A stretch of 64,000 bases of DNA, from the NCBI GenBank assembly GCA_020746995.1, contig JAGPXD010000006.1:1488001-1552000 (forward strand), given 5' to 3'. Made by a program: the position numbers and the translations under genes. This stretch comes from Plectosphaerella cucumerina. Taxonomy: Eukaryota > Ascomycota > Sordariomycetes > Glomerellales > Plectosphaerellaceae. Below the pieces are notes generated by a model. That model did not search any database. It worked only from the letters and a program-made list of their open reading frames with translations, and was not told the origin of the DNA. Position 1 is the first letter of the stretch. Each line of letters begins with the position of its first letter. Positions 36,195 through 46,850 of the stretch are shown here, in pieces.

Positions 36195-37112
36195 TCAATG
36201 TGGCTTGTCACTTCCCCGATGCTCCCGGATGATTCCCTCCACGACATCCAGTTTGGTCATCTTCTTCATCATCCCTTCAAACAGATTACCCGGGATCATG
36301 CTCCCAATCCGAGCCATGAGCGCACTCTCTCCCTTCCAGATGACCCTCGGCGGATTGTTGCTGAGGAGAAGAGCGGCAACCTCTGATGCCCATTGCTCCG
36401 GCGAGATTCCTCTGGATGCAAGCTCTTCCTGGCTCATGGCCTTCTCGACAACCTCACGGGCCGGATCGAAGATGGATTCCCGCGGAAGCGTGTCTGCCTT
36501 GGAGTTGACATTGTTATTGTTGATGATGTTCGTCTTGACTCCGGCTGTCTTGAGCTCGATCACGCAGATGTCGAAGGCTTCAAGCTCCATGCGCATCGTC
36601 TGGGTGAGCATCGCTAGAGCCGCCTTGGATGCGTTGTAAGTTCCCTGGAACGGCAGAGCCGTGACGGATCCGACGGAGGTGTGGTTGACGATCATGGGCT
36701 TGGTGACCCTGCTGTTCGAGGAAGCTGCCGCAAGCAGGAGTGGCAAAAATGTCTGGATCGTGGCTATCTGTGACCACACGTTGATGTCGAACAGATTCTT
36801 CGCCGCGGAGAGGGAGACATCGACGATGGGCATCGTGTAGCTGCCGGCAGCATTATTGATCAGGATGTCGAGTCCCTTTCCCTTGGGCAGAAGCGATGTC
36901 ATTGCGACTTTGGCTTGTTCAAGAGACTCGTTTGAAGTGATGTCAAGTGCTAGCGTCTTGATGCCCCTTTCTTCCAGTGGCAGCATCTTGCCAACGTCGC
37001 GGCCACTCGCAAACACGAGGTGCCCTGCTTCGTGGAAGTTGACTGCCAGGGCTGCCCCCATTCCACCGGGTGTGCATCCCGTAATAAGGATGCTGAGTTG
37101 ATTCGTCGCCAT
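36195..37112 (-). CDS. short-chain dehydrogenase/reductase, Ayr1-like
   Basis: Single exon, 305 residues. Rossmann glycine motif TGCTPGGMG (residues 11-19), NNAAG near 87, catalytic Ser in NHTSVGS and Y-x3-K in YNASKAAL, so the SDR active site is complete. The overall pattern resembles NADPH-dependent 1-acyldihydroxyacetone-phosphate reductases (yeast Ayr1) and related fungal classical SDRs. The C-terminal region has a hydrophobic helix (RIGSMIPGNLFEGMMKKM). The substrate could be a lipid intermediate or a secondary-metabolite ketone. A TATATAA box lies 118 bases upstream. Divergent from a Zn2Cys6 regulator at 37571. Confidence 0.9.
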   Translation of the reverse strand: MATNQLSILITGCTPGGMGAALAVNFHEAGHLVFASGRDVGKMLPLEERGIKTLALDITSNESLEQAKVAMTSLLPKGKGLDILINNAAGSYTMPIVDVSLSAAKNLFDINVWSQIATIQTFLPLLLAAASSNSRVTKPMIVNHTSVGSVTALPFQGTYNASKAALAMLTQTMRMELEAFDICVIELKTAGVKTNIINNNNVNSKADTLPRESIFDPAREVVEKAMSQEELASRGISPEQWASEVAALLLSNNPPRVIWKGESALMARIGSMIPGNLFEGMMKKMTKLDVVEGIIREHRGSDKPH

Positions 37113-37570
37113 GGTGGTGTCGCTGAACCTGAAATTGGGGGAGAAGGAGAATTGAGGTCTTTTCAGTTCGTGGTGCAGATCAAGTTGTGAAGTCTGGTGG
37201 CTTCGAAGGCCACGAGAATGGCCCGATTCTTATATAGTATCTTACCTCCTTTATCTTCGGCCTCCAGAACAGCAGACAATCAGCCTTGCGGCATTCCTGG
37301 CGGGATTCGGACACCAGCGGATTTCGACGGTGAACTCGGAATAGGGGCAGGGGCTGCTGTTACGCCACTACTTCAACTTCCTTGAATGGAAGCCTGTCGC
37401 GCCATAAGGCGCTAACAGCAAGTTCAGGAAAGTGGACCCAAGCTGACAGCACTGATAAGCCACGTGATTTTCATCTGGTCCTTGGACTCTGATCACCGCT
37501 GATCACCGCTGAACTCCGCTGGCTTCCGCCGTTCCGGCAATGACCGACCACATGCCACACACATCCAGCC
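37113..37570. promoter_or_regulatory. divergent promoter SDR/Zn2Cys6 regulator
   Basis: 458-bp region. TATATAA (minus strand) at 37230-37236 serves the SDR. A CACGTG element lies at about 37461. A tandem direct repeat GATCACCGCT occupies 37491-37510, with a degenerate third unit GAACTCCGCT at 37511-37520, about 50 bases before the regulator's ATG. Confidence 0.6.
37491..37520 (+). repeat. 10-bp tandem repeat GATCACCGCT, 2 exact + 1 degenerate
   Basis: Two perfect copies at 37491-37500 and 37501-37510, with a third at 37511-37520 differing at two or three positions. It sits just upstream of a Zn2Cys6 gene and could be an operator. The 10-bp spacing places each unit on the same DNA face. Confidence 0.7.
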
Positions 37571-39093
37571 ATGCACTCAACACGGCAGAAGAACTGCCAC
37601 AACTGCATTCAGTCCAAGCGGAAGTGCGACAGGAGGAGCCCCAGATGCGCCCGATGCGTCGAGAAGAACGCCACATGCATCTACGGCAAACCTCAGCTCC
37701 GGGGGTTTCTCCCCAGCCCGCCGGCTCTGTCCCGTACCAGTGTCGGCGCTTCGCCTAGCTATCCAGCTCCATGGCTTGATCCGGCCTTTTCCATGGGGAT
37801 GGATTTCCTTGGGGATGCAGGGTTCGGTTTGAATATCGACGCGATACCGTATGCGCAGCCCCATGAAACGGGTGCACCCACGGACCAGCCGCTGGAGATG
37901 TTCCATGCCAACGACACCTGGTCAACTCCTACGACATGTACAAGAGAGTTTCCGAAGACAGCTGACCCGGGAATACCGCGGGCGGGGTCTCCAGTAAGCG
38001 ATGAAATACTGGAAAGCTACCGCAACATGGGCGATGCTTGCGTGAGTCCAAAATTCATAGCAGTTCTATCAGAGAAGCTGACAAATACAGGGAGACTACC
38101 AAGCATGGCACCTCTATGAGCCTCGCACGCCGTTACACTTCATCCTGGGCCGCGTCAAAGGCTTTGCAAAAGACATGGCCGACCACAACGCTACCATGTT
38201 CATGCATCGCAGCCTCTATCTCGAGAGCATGCCCAGTTGCATCTTCGAGTGCTTTTCAGCATGCCTCATGTACGCTAAGCGCTCGGAGAGCAACACGGGC
38301 ATGGTCCTGCGGACGATCCAGACGAGCGCTCAGAGCCTCATAGACAAGGAAGCGTCGAATACGGCGCCAACACCAACGCAGCAGCTATCGCGGACGCAGG
38401 CTCTCTTCATGTACGAGGTCATTCGATTGTTCGACGGGGATGTGTTCCTGCGAGCGCAGGGTGAGAAGGACCTGCCGTTGTTGCAGCAGTGGATTCAGGA
38501 TCTGTGCTCCATACGCGACAATCTGGGGGGCCAGGAAGGGCAGCCAGCCCAAACACCACCCGCCTGGAAGGTAATGCCATCAGTCCAACTCACCTCACAC
38601 CAATATCTGACATTCATCGCAGCAATGGATCTTTGACGAGTCCCTCCGCAGGACCGTATTCGTGGCGTACTCTGTCATCTCTCTTTACGAAATGATGAAG
38701 AAACCTGGTGAAAAACTTCGTAAGGACTCGTGTCTGTCCTCTGACATCTTTCCTGATGGCTGACCTCTCCAGGTGACCCCGGTCCGTGGGCTTTCACTCA
38801 CCGCTGGACACTCGGCGCCTCTCTCTGGGGGGCCAGCAACGCTACCGACTTCTGCCGCCAATGGAAGCAAGGGAAACATTTTGTCATTGGAAACTATGCC
38901 TTTGACAAGTTCCTGGCGGCGGGGCGGTGCGAGGAGATTGACGAGATGGCCGAGATGCTCCTGACAGGGTACGGCAGGCCCCTTTCTTCATTCGCTGCCT
39001 TGTGCTGACGGCTTTCGCAGATATATCGGCGTTGATGCAACCCAGGAGCTGATCGCCAGACAAGCAAAGTCGACATCTGCAGGATCGGGCTGA
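37571..39093 (+). CDS. Zn2Cys6 transcription factor
   Basis: Exons 37571..38041, 38091..38570, 38623..38719, 38773..38968 and 39021..39093, 438 residues, all introns canonical and in phase. The zinc cluster begins only nine residues from the N-terminus: CHNCIQSKRKCDRRSPRCARC then ATC, i.e. C-x2-C-x6-C-x5-C-x2-C-x6-C. The middle segment has PLHFILGRVKGFAKDMADHN and IQTSAQSLIDKE, and the C-terminal part WIFDESLRRTVFVAYSVISLYEMM is the pattern of the small regulators often found in fungal metabolite gene clusters. It probably controls its own gene and the divergent SDR. Confidence 0.9.
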
Positions 39094-39861
39094 GGCGGTG
39101 ACGGGCGATTCCGACACATGCATGGCGCCACTGCAGCCTGCGACAGCGTCCATCACCACCCGCGCCAATGATGATCAAACAAGAAATCTGGGCCACCAAT
39201 TAGACGATGTTCTTCATTCAGATGATCAGTGCAGGCAGAGAAGGATGTTCAGGCGGCAGGCTGCCTGGTTTCGTGGCACCAATCCCAGGCCTCGAAGCTC
39301 CGCAATCCCGCCAAGTCCGCGCTGCGGCATCGCTGCGGCATTCAAGTCAGACAGCGCACGGGCAGATTGAGGCTGTCATTTCGGTAGCGGGCGGCATGAA
39401 GATGCGGCGGTGGAAAAGCAACGGTGTCATGCGAAATTCCTTCGAGTGGCTGCTCTGTCTCAGTCGACAGATATGAAGCGGAAACTGACAACGGGACTTG
39501 AAGATGCCAGACAGCTGCAGCCACACCGCCCGCACTCACCAGGCACCTCAAGCTCTCCAGATGACAATGCCAATACCAAGATGACACCCCATATGATTGC
39601 GAGCGAAGGTATAAAGTGTTCTTATTCTATTGGTATCTCATAGGTGAATACCCGAGTCCCGAGTCACGCGTCCCGACCACCAGGTCCGGCCCGCCGGAAC
39701 CCCAAAGCTTCAATGTTTTCTTCACATGCCGGATCTCCATCAGCATCGCCAAAACTGCCGAAGACCCTCCAAAAAAAACGCCGCCGAGCAGACCCGCCCG
39801 TCCTTGGTATCCCGATGCAGAAAATCAAACCATGCCATGCAACACACACCGCCTCAGCCCA
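39094..39861. other. intergenic between convergent genes
   Basis: About 770 bases with no recognisable gene. Short open frames on both strands lack family features. Confidence 0.45.
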
Positions 39862-40296
39862 TCACCAGACCCATTCCTCCCCCTTCCCCGTATGCATCGC
39901 CCTCATATCCCCTGACGCCGTCTTCCCCGACCCCTTGCTCTGTGCCTTCTGCTCCATTATCGGCCTCAGCTCCTCGATGATATCCTCGTCAAACGGTGAA
40001 CCACTGTGCTGCTGCTGCTGCCGCCGCGTCGAGGATCCGGAGCTGTACATCCTCGAGTCGTAGGGGTGCTGGCTCGGCGTGTGCGGCGGCGGGGATGTGA
40101 AGTATTGAGTTCGGTAGCCGGGGTGCGTGGTGGTAGTTGGCCGTGTGTTTGCCGCTTCCTGTGGTGTGCTGTGGAAGTTGCGCTTCTGGCTGCTCTTTGA
40201 AGGGGAGGACATGGTTGGCGACATGATTCTTGAGGAGGATGTCCTTGGCGGGGCCGTGACGGTGCGTGTGAGGGAGGAGGGCTTGATGGCCTTCAT
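39862..40296 (-). CDS. small basic protein, possible mitochondrial targeting
   Basis: Minus strand, intronless, 144 residues from the ATG at 40296; an in-frame ATG at 40353 adds 19. The N-terminus is rich in Arg, Ser and Thr with no acidic residues (MKAIKPSSLTRTVTAPPRTSSSR), and contains KRNFHSTPQ, typical of a mitochondrial presequence processing site. A Gln run (RRQQQQH) and an acidic/charged C-terminus (DEDIIEELRPIMEQ, GEEWVW) follow. No family recognised. A TATATAA-type element about 135 bases upstream supports a real promoter. Confidence 0.55.
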   Translation of the reverse strand: MKAIKPSSLTRTVTAPPRTSSSRIMSPTMSSPSKSSQKRNFHSTPQEAANTRPTTTTHPGYRTQYFTSPPPHTPSQHPYDSRMYSSGSSTRRQQQQHSGSPFDEDIIEELRPIMEQKAQSKGSGKTASGDMRAMHTGKGEEWVW

Positions 40297-41187
40297 TGTG
40301 TGCTTGGTCTGGAGATGTAGATTGAAGGTTGTAGGTGTGTGTTTGTCTCGCAATGATGGTTTGCAAATGGCTTGTGATGATGATCTGAGTCGTACTAGAT
40401 CCCGTTGACACCTTCCAGAAGGGCCGGGTTATATATCGATCGGTGGTGCGATGCGTGTGGTCTGATGTCGATGGATGCCTTCAGGTTCGCCGCGGCCGAG
40501 AATGGCAACCCAGAAGTCAGATGAAAGCCGCACACCTCGGAACCGTCTCAACTCAGGCGACGGGAAGAAACTCGTAAATATAGCATGGAAAACGCCCGAG
40601 GGGACTTAACGGGCGGCGAGGGACATGGGACAAAACACATGAGAAGAGCCAGGACGCCAGACGACCATGGCTCGTTGCATGGGGTCTTTTTGGAACGACA
40701 CTGAGGGGGACCTCGATTGATCTGCCTTTGCCCTGGCCGCGGCGTCCTGGGCTGTCGCCTGTCGGTTCCCGCGGCCCCTGAGTCACCCCCCGCCATTAGG
40801 TCGCGGCACGTTGCTGATTCTATTACACCATCTTTAGCCGGAACAGCGCCCGGTCATGCCACCCGCCGCGGCTGGATCGCCGGGCCACGGGATGTCCACG
40901 GGCATGGTTGGGGGTTCGTCTGCCAGACAAGGGGAGAGCGGGCCATCCGCTGCACGCCTCTCGTGGGGGCAAGGATAGACCGCCGGCAAAACTGCATTGC
41001 CTGCCGCGACTGCCACGGGCGCTGATCAAACAAGGACAAACCACAAAACCAGACGGGACATACACGGTGAGCTGTCACATGTCGAGTGCGGACGAAGAAA
41101 CAAACGAAGGGTATCCTGTAACGCCTACAGTGCCGGATGATCTGGCTGGGTCCCCGGTGCCCTCAGGCTGGGGTCAGTGCTCAATGC
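40297..41187. other. intergenic: promoter of small basic protein, 3' flank of phosphatase
   Basis: About 890 GC-rich bases. Open frames on both strands have no family features. Nothing else recognised. Confidence 0.45.
40428..40436 (-). promoter_or_regulatory. TATA-type element of the small basic-protein gene
   Basis: ATATATAA on the minus strand, about 135 bases upstream of the ATG at 40296. Confidence 0.4.
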
Positions 41188-43026
41188 TCAGTGCTCCCTG
41201 GCCCAGAAGGCCATCTGCCGCTCGTGTCGTTGCATCCAATTCTCGCCGGCATCTGTGCGGCCAGCAGCGCCCGCGCGCATGTCCTCGACGGCGGCGAGCA
41301 CCTCGTAGTTCTTCTGGAGCTCCGCCGTGATGGGGTCAACGTCGACATCGAGCCAGTCACGGAGGAACTTGCCAATGTCCGTGTTCTCGACGTTACGGCG
41401 GATCTTGTCCGTGTCGCGCCCGCCAGAGCTGTACACGTTGACATCGACGGCCGTGTGGCCGTGCGTGCTCCATCCGACGTGCGCGCGCAGGCTGATGATG
41501 GCCGCGAAGACCTGAGTTGCGTCAGGTGGGCCAACGAGCGCGTCGAGCTCCTCGGGGAGCACGTCGGTGATGCCGATGTGCGGGACGATAAGCGTCTCGT
41601 TGATCCAGTGCTTCAGGTGTTTGGGGCTTTCAGCTGGGTTCTTGATGACGTGCTTGGCGAGCTCGACGGCAAGGAATTCGGCAGAAGCGTTGACCTTGGC
41701 AAGGTTCTGGGGGTACCAGTTGTAGACGGGGAGGTGGCCGGGTTCCTCTGGAGGGATAAAATTAGCTCTTGTTACAGGTTGTGCAGTTGAGATAACTTAC
41801 GAAGAGCTGTGGCAAGGCCGCCCGTCTCGTGGTCGCTGGTCGCAACAAGGATCGTCTCCGTGTCGCTGTTCTCAACAAAGTCGAGAACCGCGCGGAAAGC
41901 CTTGTCGTACTCGATGACCTCGTGCACCTGCGCGGCAGGGTCGTTGATGTGTCCGGCGTGATCGATACGGCTACCCTCAATCATGAGGAAGAAGCCGTGG
42001 TCCTTGTCGCGGGTCTCCTTCTCGAGTGCACGCAGAGCCGTCCTGGCCATCTCGGACAGACTGGGGTAGACATGGTCCAGGTTACGGCGGTCAAGCTCGA
42101 AAGGAATGTTATAGTGGGCGAAGAGACCGAGGAAAGGAAGGTCGACCTTCTCACCGCCCTCGAGAGCGTTGAAGCCGCTGCGGTCGCTGGCGTAGGTGAA
42201 GTTGAACTTGTTCTGAGCCAGCTCGACAACGTTGGTGTCGTCGAGGCGGCAGCTGTCGTCCGTGCCATTGGGCAGGAAGTGGCAGCGACCACCGCCGAGC
42301 ATCAGATCGACAACCCTGCCCAGAGGACCGTCGCCGACCTCCTGCAGGGCAATGTCGTCGTTCATGGAGCGAGTCAGGACGTGGCTGGCGAAGCATGCGG
42401 GGGTCGCATCGGTGATGTCGGTGGTCACAACCAGTCCAGTGGTGTAGCCATCCCTTTTGGCAGCCTCGAGCACCGTGCCGCAGGGCTTGTAGTCGGGCGT
42501 CATGGAGATGGCGCCATTGTAGCTCTTCTTTCCGCAGGAAAAGGCGGTGGCGCCGGCAGCGCTGTCGGTAACGAGGGAGTTGGAGGCGCGCGTGCGGCTG
42601 GTGCCCCAGAAGTGACGGTCGAGGGTCAGGGTGTCGTCGATGGGCAGGCCGTCAACGTGCTGTCGGAAGCTCCGGGTCAGGGAGAGCGATGCGGGGCCCA
42701 TGCCATCGGAGACCATGAAGACAAGGTTGCGCTTGCCGGCGGGCTGCTCAAAGTGCGTCTGGCGGTTGTGCTGCATCCAGGCCGCCAGCACGATGACGGC
42801 GGCTGTGGCAAGGAGAGCCCAGACGAAGAGAAGAACCTCGCGGAGGCGGGAGGAGCCCGTTGTTCGCTCCGAGCTTGAGTCGGAAGCATCGTCGGCGCGC
42901 TCGCTGGGGCGGCGGTCAGCCTCGTCGAGGAGTGGTGTTCGTTCTGAGCGGGATGCCTGGGCATGATCATGTTAGCGGGATTGTCGTCGACATAACCGTC
43001 AATCAGCTTCTGTGACATCTCACCAT
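41188..43026 (-). CDS. PHO8: vacuolar-type alkaline phosphatase (Pho8-like)
   Basis: Minus strand, exons 43026..43024, 42956..41801 and 41747..41188, 572 residues. Exon 1 contributes only the initiator ATG; the 67-nt intron (GTGAGA, CTAAC branch, CCAG) joins it to ASRSERTPLLDEAD. A cytosolic tail of about 45 residues is followed by one transmembrane helix (VLLFVWALLATAAVIVLAAW), matching the type II vacuolar enzyme. The active site is complete: Asp near 85 in VSDGMGPAS, the nucleophile Ser133 in TDSAAGATAF, metal ligands in IEGSRIDHAGH and SDHETGG. It removes phosphate from monoesters in the vacuole; the family is activated by phosphate starvation. Another start is unlikely because no ATG precedes the membrane helix in exon 2. 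Confidence 0.94.
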
Positions 43027-43982
43027 GTTTGCTGCTGCTGCTCCCAAAGCAATGGTGGCAAGCGTCAGGCGGTGGGTGGTGTTTGTGGGAGAGTTCGAGT
43101 CGGACGGCGAAGCGAAGCTCCCTTCCCTGGACTGTTGAGTCGTGCCCGCCTCGCGTGCCGATGCGGAGCGTGACTCTGACGCAACGGCGCAGCTCGGCGG
43201 CACAGGCCTGGCCCGATAAGCCCCTGTGGAGGTCCTGCTGACATCTGTGAAACGTGACTGGCGGGGTTTCCAGAGGGGGTCCAAACTCGGTTTAGCGGTC
43301 AGAGAACCCCTGGTCACCCGTTGGATCTGAGCCACTCAGGTGCTTCGGAGGCGGTCAGATGAGATCCAGGGGCCTTTTTACGTCATGATGCTGATTGCCA
43401 TATGTTTCCATCTTCTCCATCTTCTGTTTCAATCCGTCTGCACCCCCGACGACAAGCACGGCGAACGCAGCGAGCGATGGATACCTATCATCAGGACTAT
43501 GTTGTTCTTGGCTCAAATCCAAGCTGAAGTTGAAGAATCGCTTCTCAGACCCCATTCGCGTCCTTCTCGTTGTCGACTTGACAAGTCACCCAACCCAGGG
43601 CGGTTGTCCCACGAAGCTCAAACATGACCGGAGGACAGCATGTGCCATGTTTTACGCCCAGGACCATGGAACGACCCCTTCGCCCATCGTATCTACCAAC
43701 CAGGAACAAGCAACATGGCCTCACTTGAAATCTCTTTCATCCAGCGTAACCCGGCACGGCGGTGCCTTTGGGGCCATCACCGCTGACACCCATCATGATA
43801 CATATCACCCAACTGTTGTGTCTCGAAACGCGAGTTCTTTGCCTCCCGATGGCAGTGGGATGCTCGGGACCCCTGACGATCTCTGGCATCTACGTTCTTT
43901 CATAAGATCAGGTTTAGCTCTTTTGCTCGTGGCTCCTCCAGACTACCTAGGTAGGTCCAGGTAGTCGCAGCACATCGCCAAC
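43027..43982. other. intergenic: promoter of phosphatase
   Basis: About 960 bases upstream of two diverging genes. A TAAAAAGG-type element (minus strand) lies near 43373-43380. A perfect palindrome CTACCTAGGTAG sits at 43944-43955 shortly before the small Cys-rich gene. No further coding sequence supported. Confidence 0.45.
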
Positions 43983-44243
43983 ATGTGCTCTTACGTCCTC
44001 CTCGTCCCGCGGTGCGGTCACGGCACCATGCTCCTCTCTTCGACAATAGACTGCCCACTGATCTTTCAACAACTCATGCGCATTTATGAGCCCGCGTCTT
44101 GGGCCATCGACTTCATCAATCACATCCCCTTCGAGGTCCCTGACGAGTGCTGCCCGCACCCTGGGAACATCCAACTCAAACACACCGACGGATGTGCCGG
44201 CAGCATCACCGATTGCGCCCAAGATATCCGTCGTCAATCATGA
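43983..44243 (+). CDS. small Cys-rich hypothetical protein
   Basis: 86 residues, intronless, good start context (gccaacATGT). MCSYVLLVPRCGHGTM with a later VPDECCPHPG and terminal Cys residues recalls small fungal proteins that open with a Cys and a C-G-H motif and close with an ECC motif, presumably binding zinc. No signal peptide. It is tail to tail with the large Zn2Cys6 gene, ending 21 bases before that gene's stop. A chance frame cannot be excluded. Confidence 0.4.
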   Translation: MCSYVLLVPRCGHGTMLLSSTIDCPLIFQQLMRIYEPASWAIDFINHIPFEVPDECCPHPGNIQLKHTDGCAGSITDCAQDIRRQS

Positions 44244-44264
44244 GCTTCCAGCTCTGGTATCATT

Positions 44265-46850
44265 TCAGGGCATCATAAACTGCTCCCCAGTGTCGTACAT
44301 GAACATGTCAGCATCCATCATGTTCCACAACTCCTCAAACTCCAGGCCGTTGAACACCTCCATCCCCGGCTCGCCCATCATTCCCAGGTCTTCGACTGTT
44401 CTCGTGTTACCCATCGCCTGGCTGGTATCCGCAAGACCAGCAGAGAGGAGCAACGAGAGACCCGACAAGCCTTGCGGCTGGCCCACAACATCAATCGGGC
44501 CGGCATCCAGTTCGACATTCCGCGAGCGCCGCCTGTCACCATTCTCCAGGATGGGCGTCCCGCTGACGGCATGGCGGAACACAGCCGTAACCCGACTCCC
44601 CAGCTGCGGCAAGATGCCCACAAACGCCGGGTTGAAGCCACTCCCACGATAGCACGCCTCGACATGCTCCGTCGCTGACGCAAGCAGCTCGACGTCCGAC
44701 CGCGCCAGCCTGCTCCCCGGTTGCCGAAGGATGCTGAGAGCCAGCACGACCGTGGCCAGGAAGGTCTGGTGCACGCCGACCAGGGTCGATCGGATCCCAC
44801 CATCGGCGAGCTGCAAAGTCTGCATGATCAGAGACCGCGCGGCGTGAACGCAGACTGACGCAGCTCCGTAGAGACGGTTGATTCTGGGGTCCTCTTCGCT
44901 CCGATTCTTGACCTCGGTGGCGAAGCTCTTCTCGGGGAAGATGATGGATGCGCGAAGAACTGCAATTTGGGCCTGGAAAGGTGTCAGCTTGTCTACGGCA
45001 GCGAAAGGTGTAAAGACGGCATACGTGGTAGTACTGCTGGGCGAGGAAAACGCCTGGAACTTGACCATCCTCGCCATGGTTCGCCACCGTATTCCGCGGG
45101 CGGATATGGTCCGGCAGCGACGCCGTCCACTCGGACAGCACCTGGTCCAGTCGCGCCGTCTCGCCCAGCATATGGCCCGAACCGCAGAAGCGCTGCGAGT
45201 ACAGCCGGTCGGATATTTGCCCCATGATACCCGCCAGGGACACCCAGGCGGCGAAGTAGATGAATGTCGACTCTGGCGTGGCATCATCATCGGAGAAGGC
45301 TCGGGCCGTCTCCAGGTACGACTCGGCCATGCGGTCGAACTCAGGGTCGATGCTCGAGGGCCGACCGCACTCGAGGGTCGTCAGCCTCTCGAGGCAGAAG
45401 ATGGACCACCAGAGGCGGCTGCGGAGGCTTTCGGTATGTGGTGGGCTGGAGGGGGCTGTGGTGGTCGGCTGGCCTCTGGTCATGGCATGTCGCGCCTCAG
45501 GCTTGTGCAGGCCCAGGGACATGGCCATGCGGACGGCTTGACCGGTAATGTGCCACGACTGGCCGTCTTTGGAGTGAGCTCTCAGCGCCAAGGCGAGGAG
45601 GAAGAGGGCCTGGACGCTGGAGCAGTAGGGATTTGCCGTCAAGTGGCCGTGCAAGCTGTAGCAGGCAGTGAGGTATGCCTCCCTGGCCTCGAGCGAGTCG
45701 CACTCCGTCGTCTCGTTCATGCCGATGCAGATGATAGCGTAGACGGTAGCCAAACCGGGCACGTTGGTGCGCTGGATGCGGTCCTGCAACCTGGCCCGGG
45801 GGTCGGGGCCTTGGAGCTCGAGAAGCGTCTCGATGTCCGCGTCGACGGTGCGGCGGTCGATGGCGGGGAAGAGGGGCCAGACGCGGGCGAAGAAGGCGTC
45901 AACAAACGTCTTTAGTATCGGGCGCTCTGGCAGGTTGGGAAGGGAAGGGATGAGGGGCATGTGGAACTCCTCGCTATGGGACATGCCATGCTTGAAGAGG
46001 GGGGCGGTGAGATCGAAGCCGTAGCTGGCAAGAAATAGATCAACAAAGTTGAAGAGACATTGCAAGCTGCTGCCGCCGAGAACCTGTGCGTGTTAGTTGT
46101 CGAGCATGAAAACTCTGAGCTGGAGCAACTCACCTTCATCCGGTTCGGCGAGCCATCCGTGTTGACGACGACATCTGGAGTGACAACGGCGGCATCGTCT
46201 TCCTGTGGCCGCTGACCAGTCTGTTGAACGCGAACAGCCGTGCTCTCCTGGAAAGCCCTGAGGACCCAGGAAACATCGTTTGCGCCGAGACGCTCAATAG
46301 GACGCCGCGGCTCATGATGAGTGGTGCTGGCGGTAGCATGGGACCCTCTCCGAGCTGTATTGCTTGCGACAGAACGCAGTTCTCGTGGAGATTCTCCCAA
46401 GCCCCTCCCTCGCGATGACTGCGACTGGGCGCGGGTGCGCGCTGAACTCGCCGGGCTCGGGGCAAAGACTGGTGGTGCCGAAGAACTGGGAGGTGGCAGC
46501 AAGACAGGCGGCGGCGGTGGTGACGGTTGTTCCACAATGGCCCCCGGACTCAGCACAATGTGATCCGGCACCCCATCCTCCGGGGTCGAGCTCCTCCGTC
46601 CAGCGGCCCTCCTGCGGACAGCCGGGGCGGTACCGGGGCGCCGGGGGTCAGATGTCTCGCAGTGCTCATCCCGGAGTGTGCAATTCCGGCACTTTGGCTG
46701 GCGGGCGTCACAGCGTACCTTGCGCTTGCGACACTGATTGCAGGCGAGTGAGAGGCGGAGGGGTTTTCGGTGGGAGCCCACGGCCGAGGCCGAGCCGGTG
46801 ACCGCCGCGTCGGCCATGCTGGTCTGCTCGGAGGCCGGGGGTGAGAGCAT
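44265..46850 (-). CDS. large Zn2Cys6 transcription factor with fungal_trans domain
   Basis: Minus strand, exons 46850..46134, 46083..45025 and 44972..44265, 827 residues; both introns phase 0 with CTAAC/CTGAC branch points. The zinc cluster is near residue 36: ACNQCRKRKVRCDARQPKC, then CTLRDEHC. A long Pro/Ser-rich low-complexity linker includes a run of prolines. The central fungal_trans domain has FVDAFFARVWPLFPAIDRRT, QALFLLALALRAHSKDGQSWHITGQA, SLGLHKPEAR, RLWWSIFCLERLTTLECGRPSSI. An acidic, Met-rich C-terminus (EFEELWNMMDADMFMY) could be an activation domain. The target pathway is not evident from neighbours. Confidence 0.92.

Noticed and set aside
41829..42878. 349-codon plus-strand frame opposite the alkaline phosphatase
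   Set aside because: Antisense shadow; Val/Gly/Glu-rich composition typical of the complement of a biased coding exon.
43395..43964. 189-codon plus-strand frame upstream of the small Cys-rich gene
   Set aside because: Low-complexity Ser/Leu-rich translation without family features; likely promoter/5' flank.
44878..45915. 345-codon plus-strand frame opposite the large Zn2Cys6 gene
   Set aside because: Antisense shadow of the fungal_trans domain; no start context or recognisable domain.
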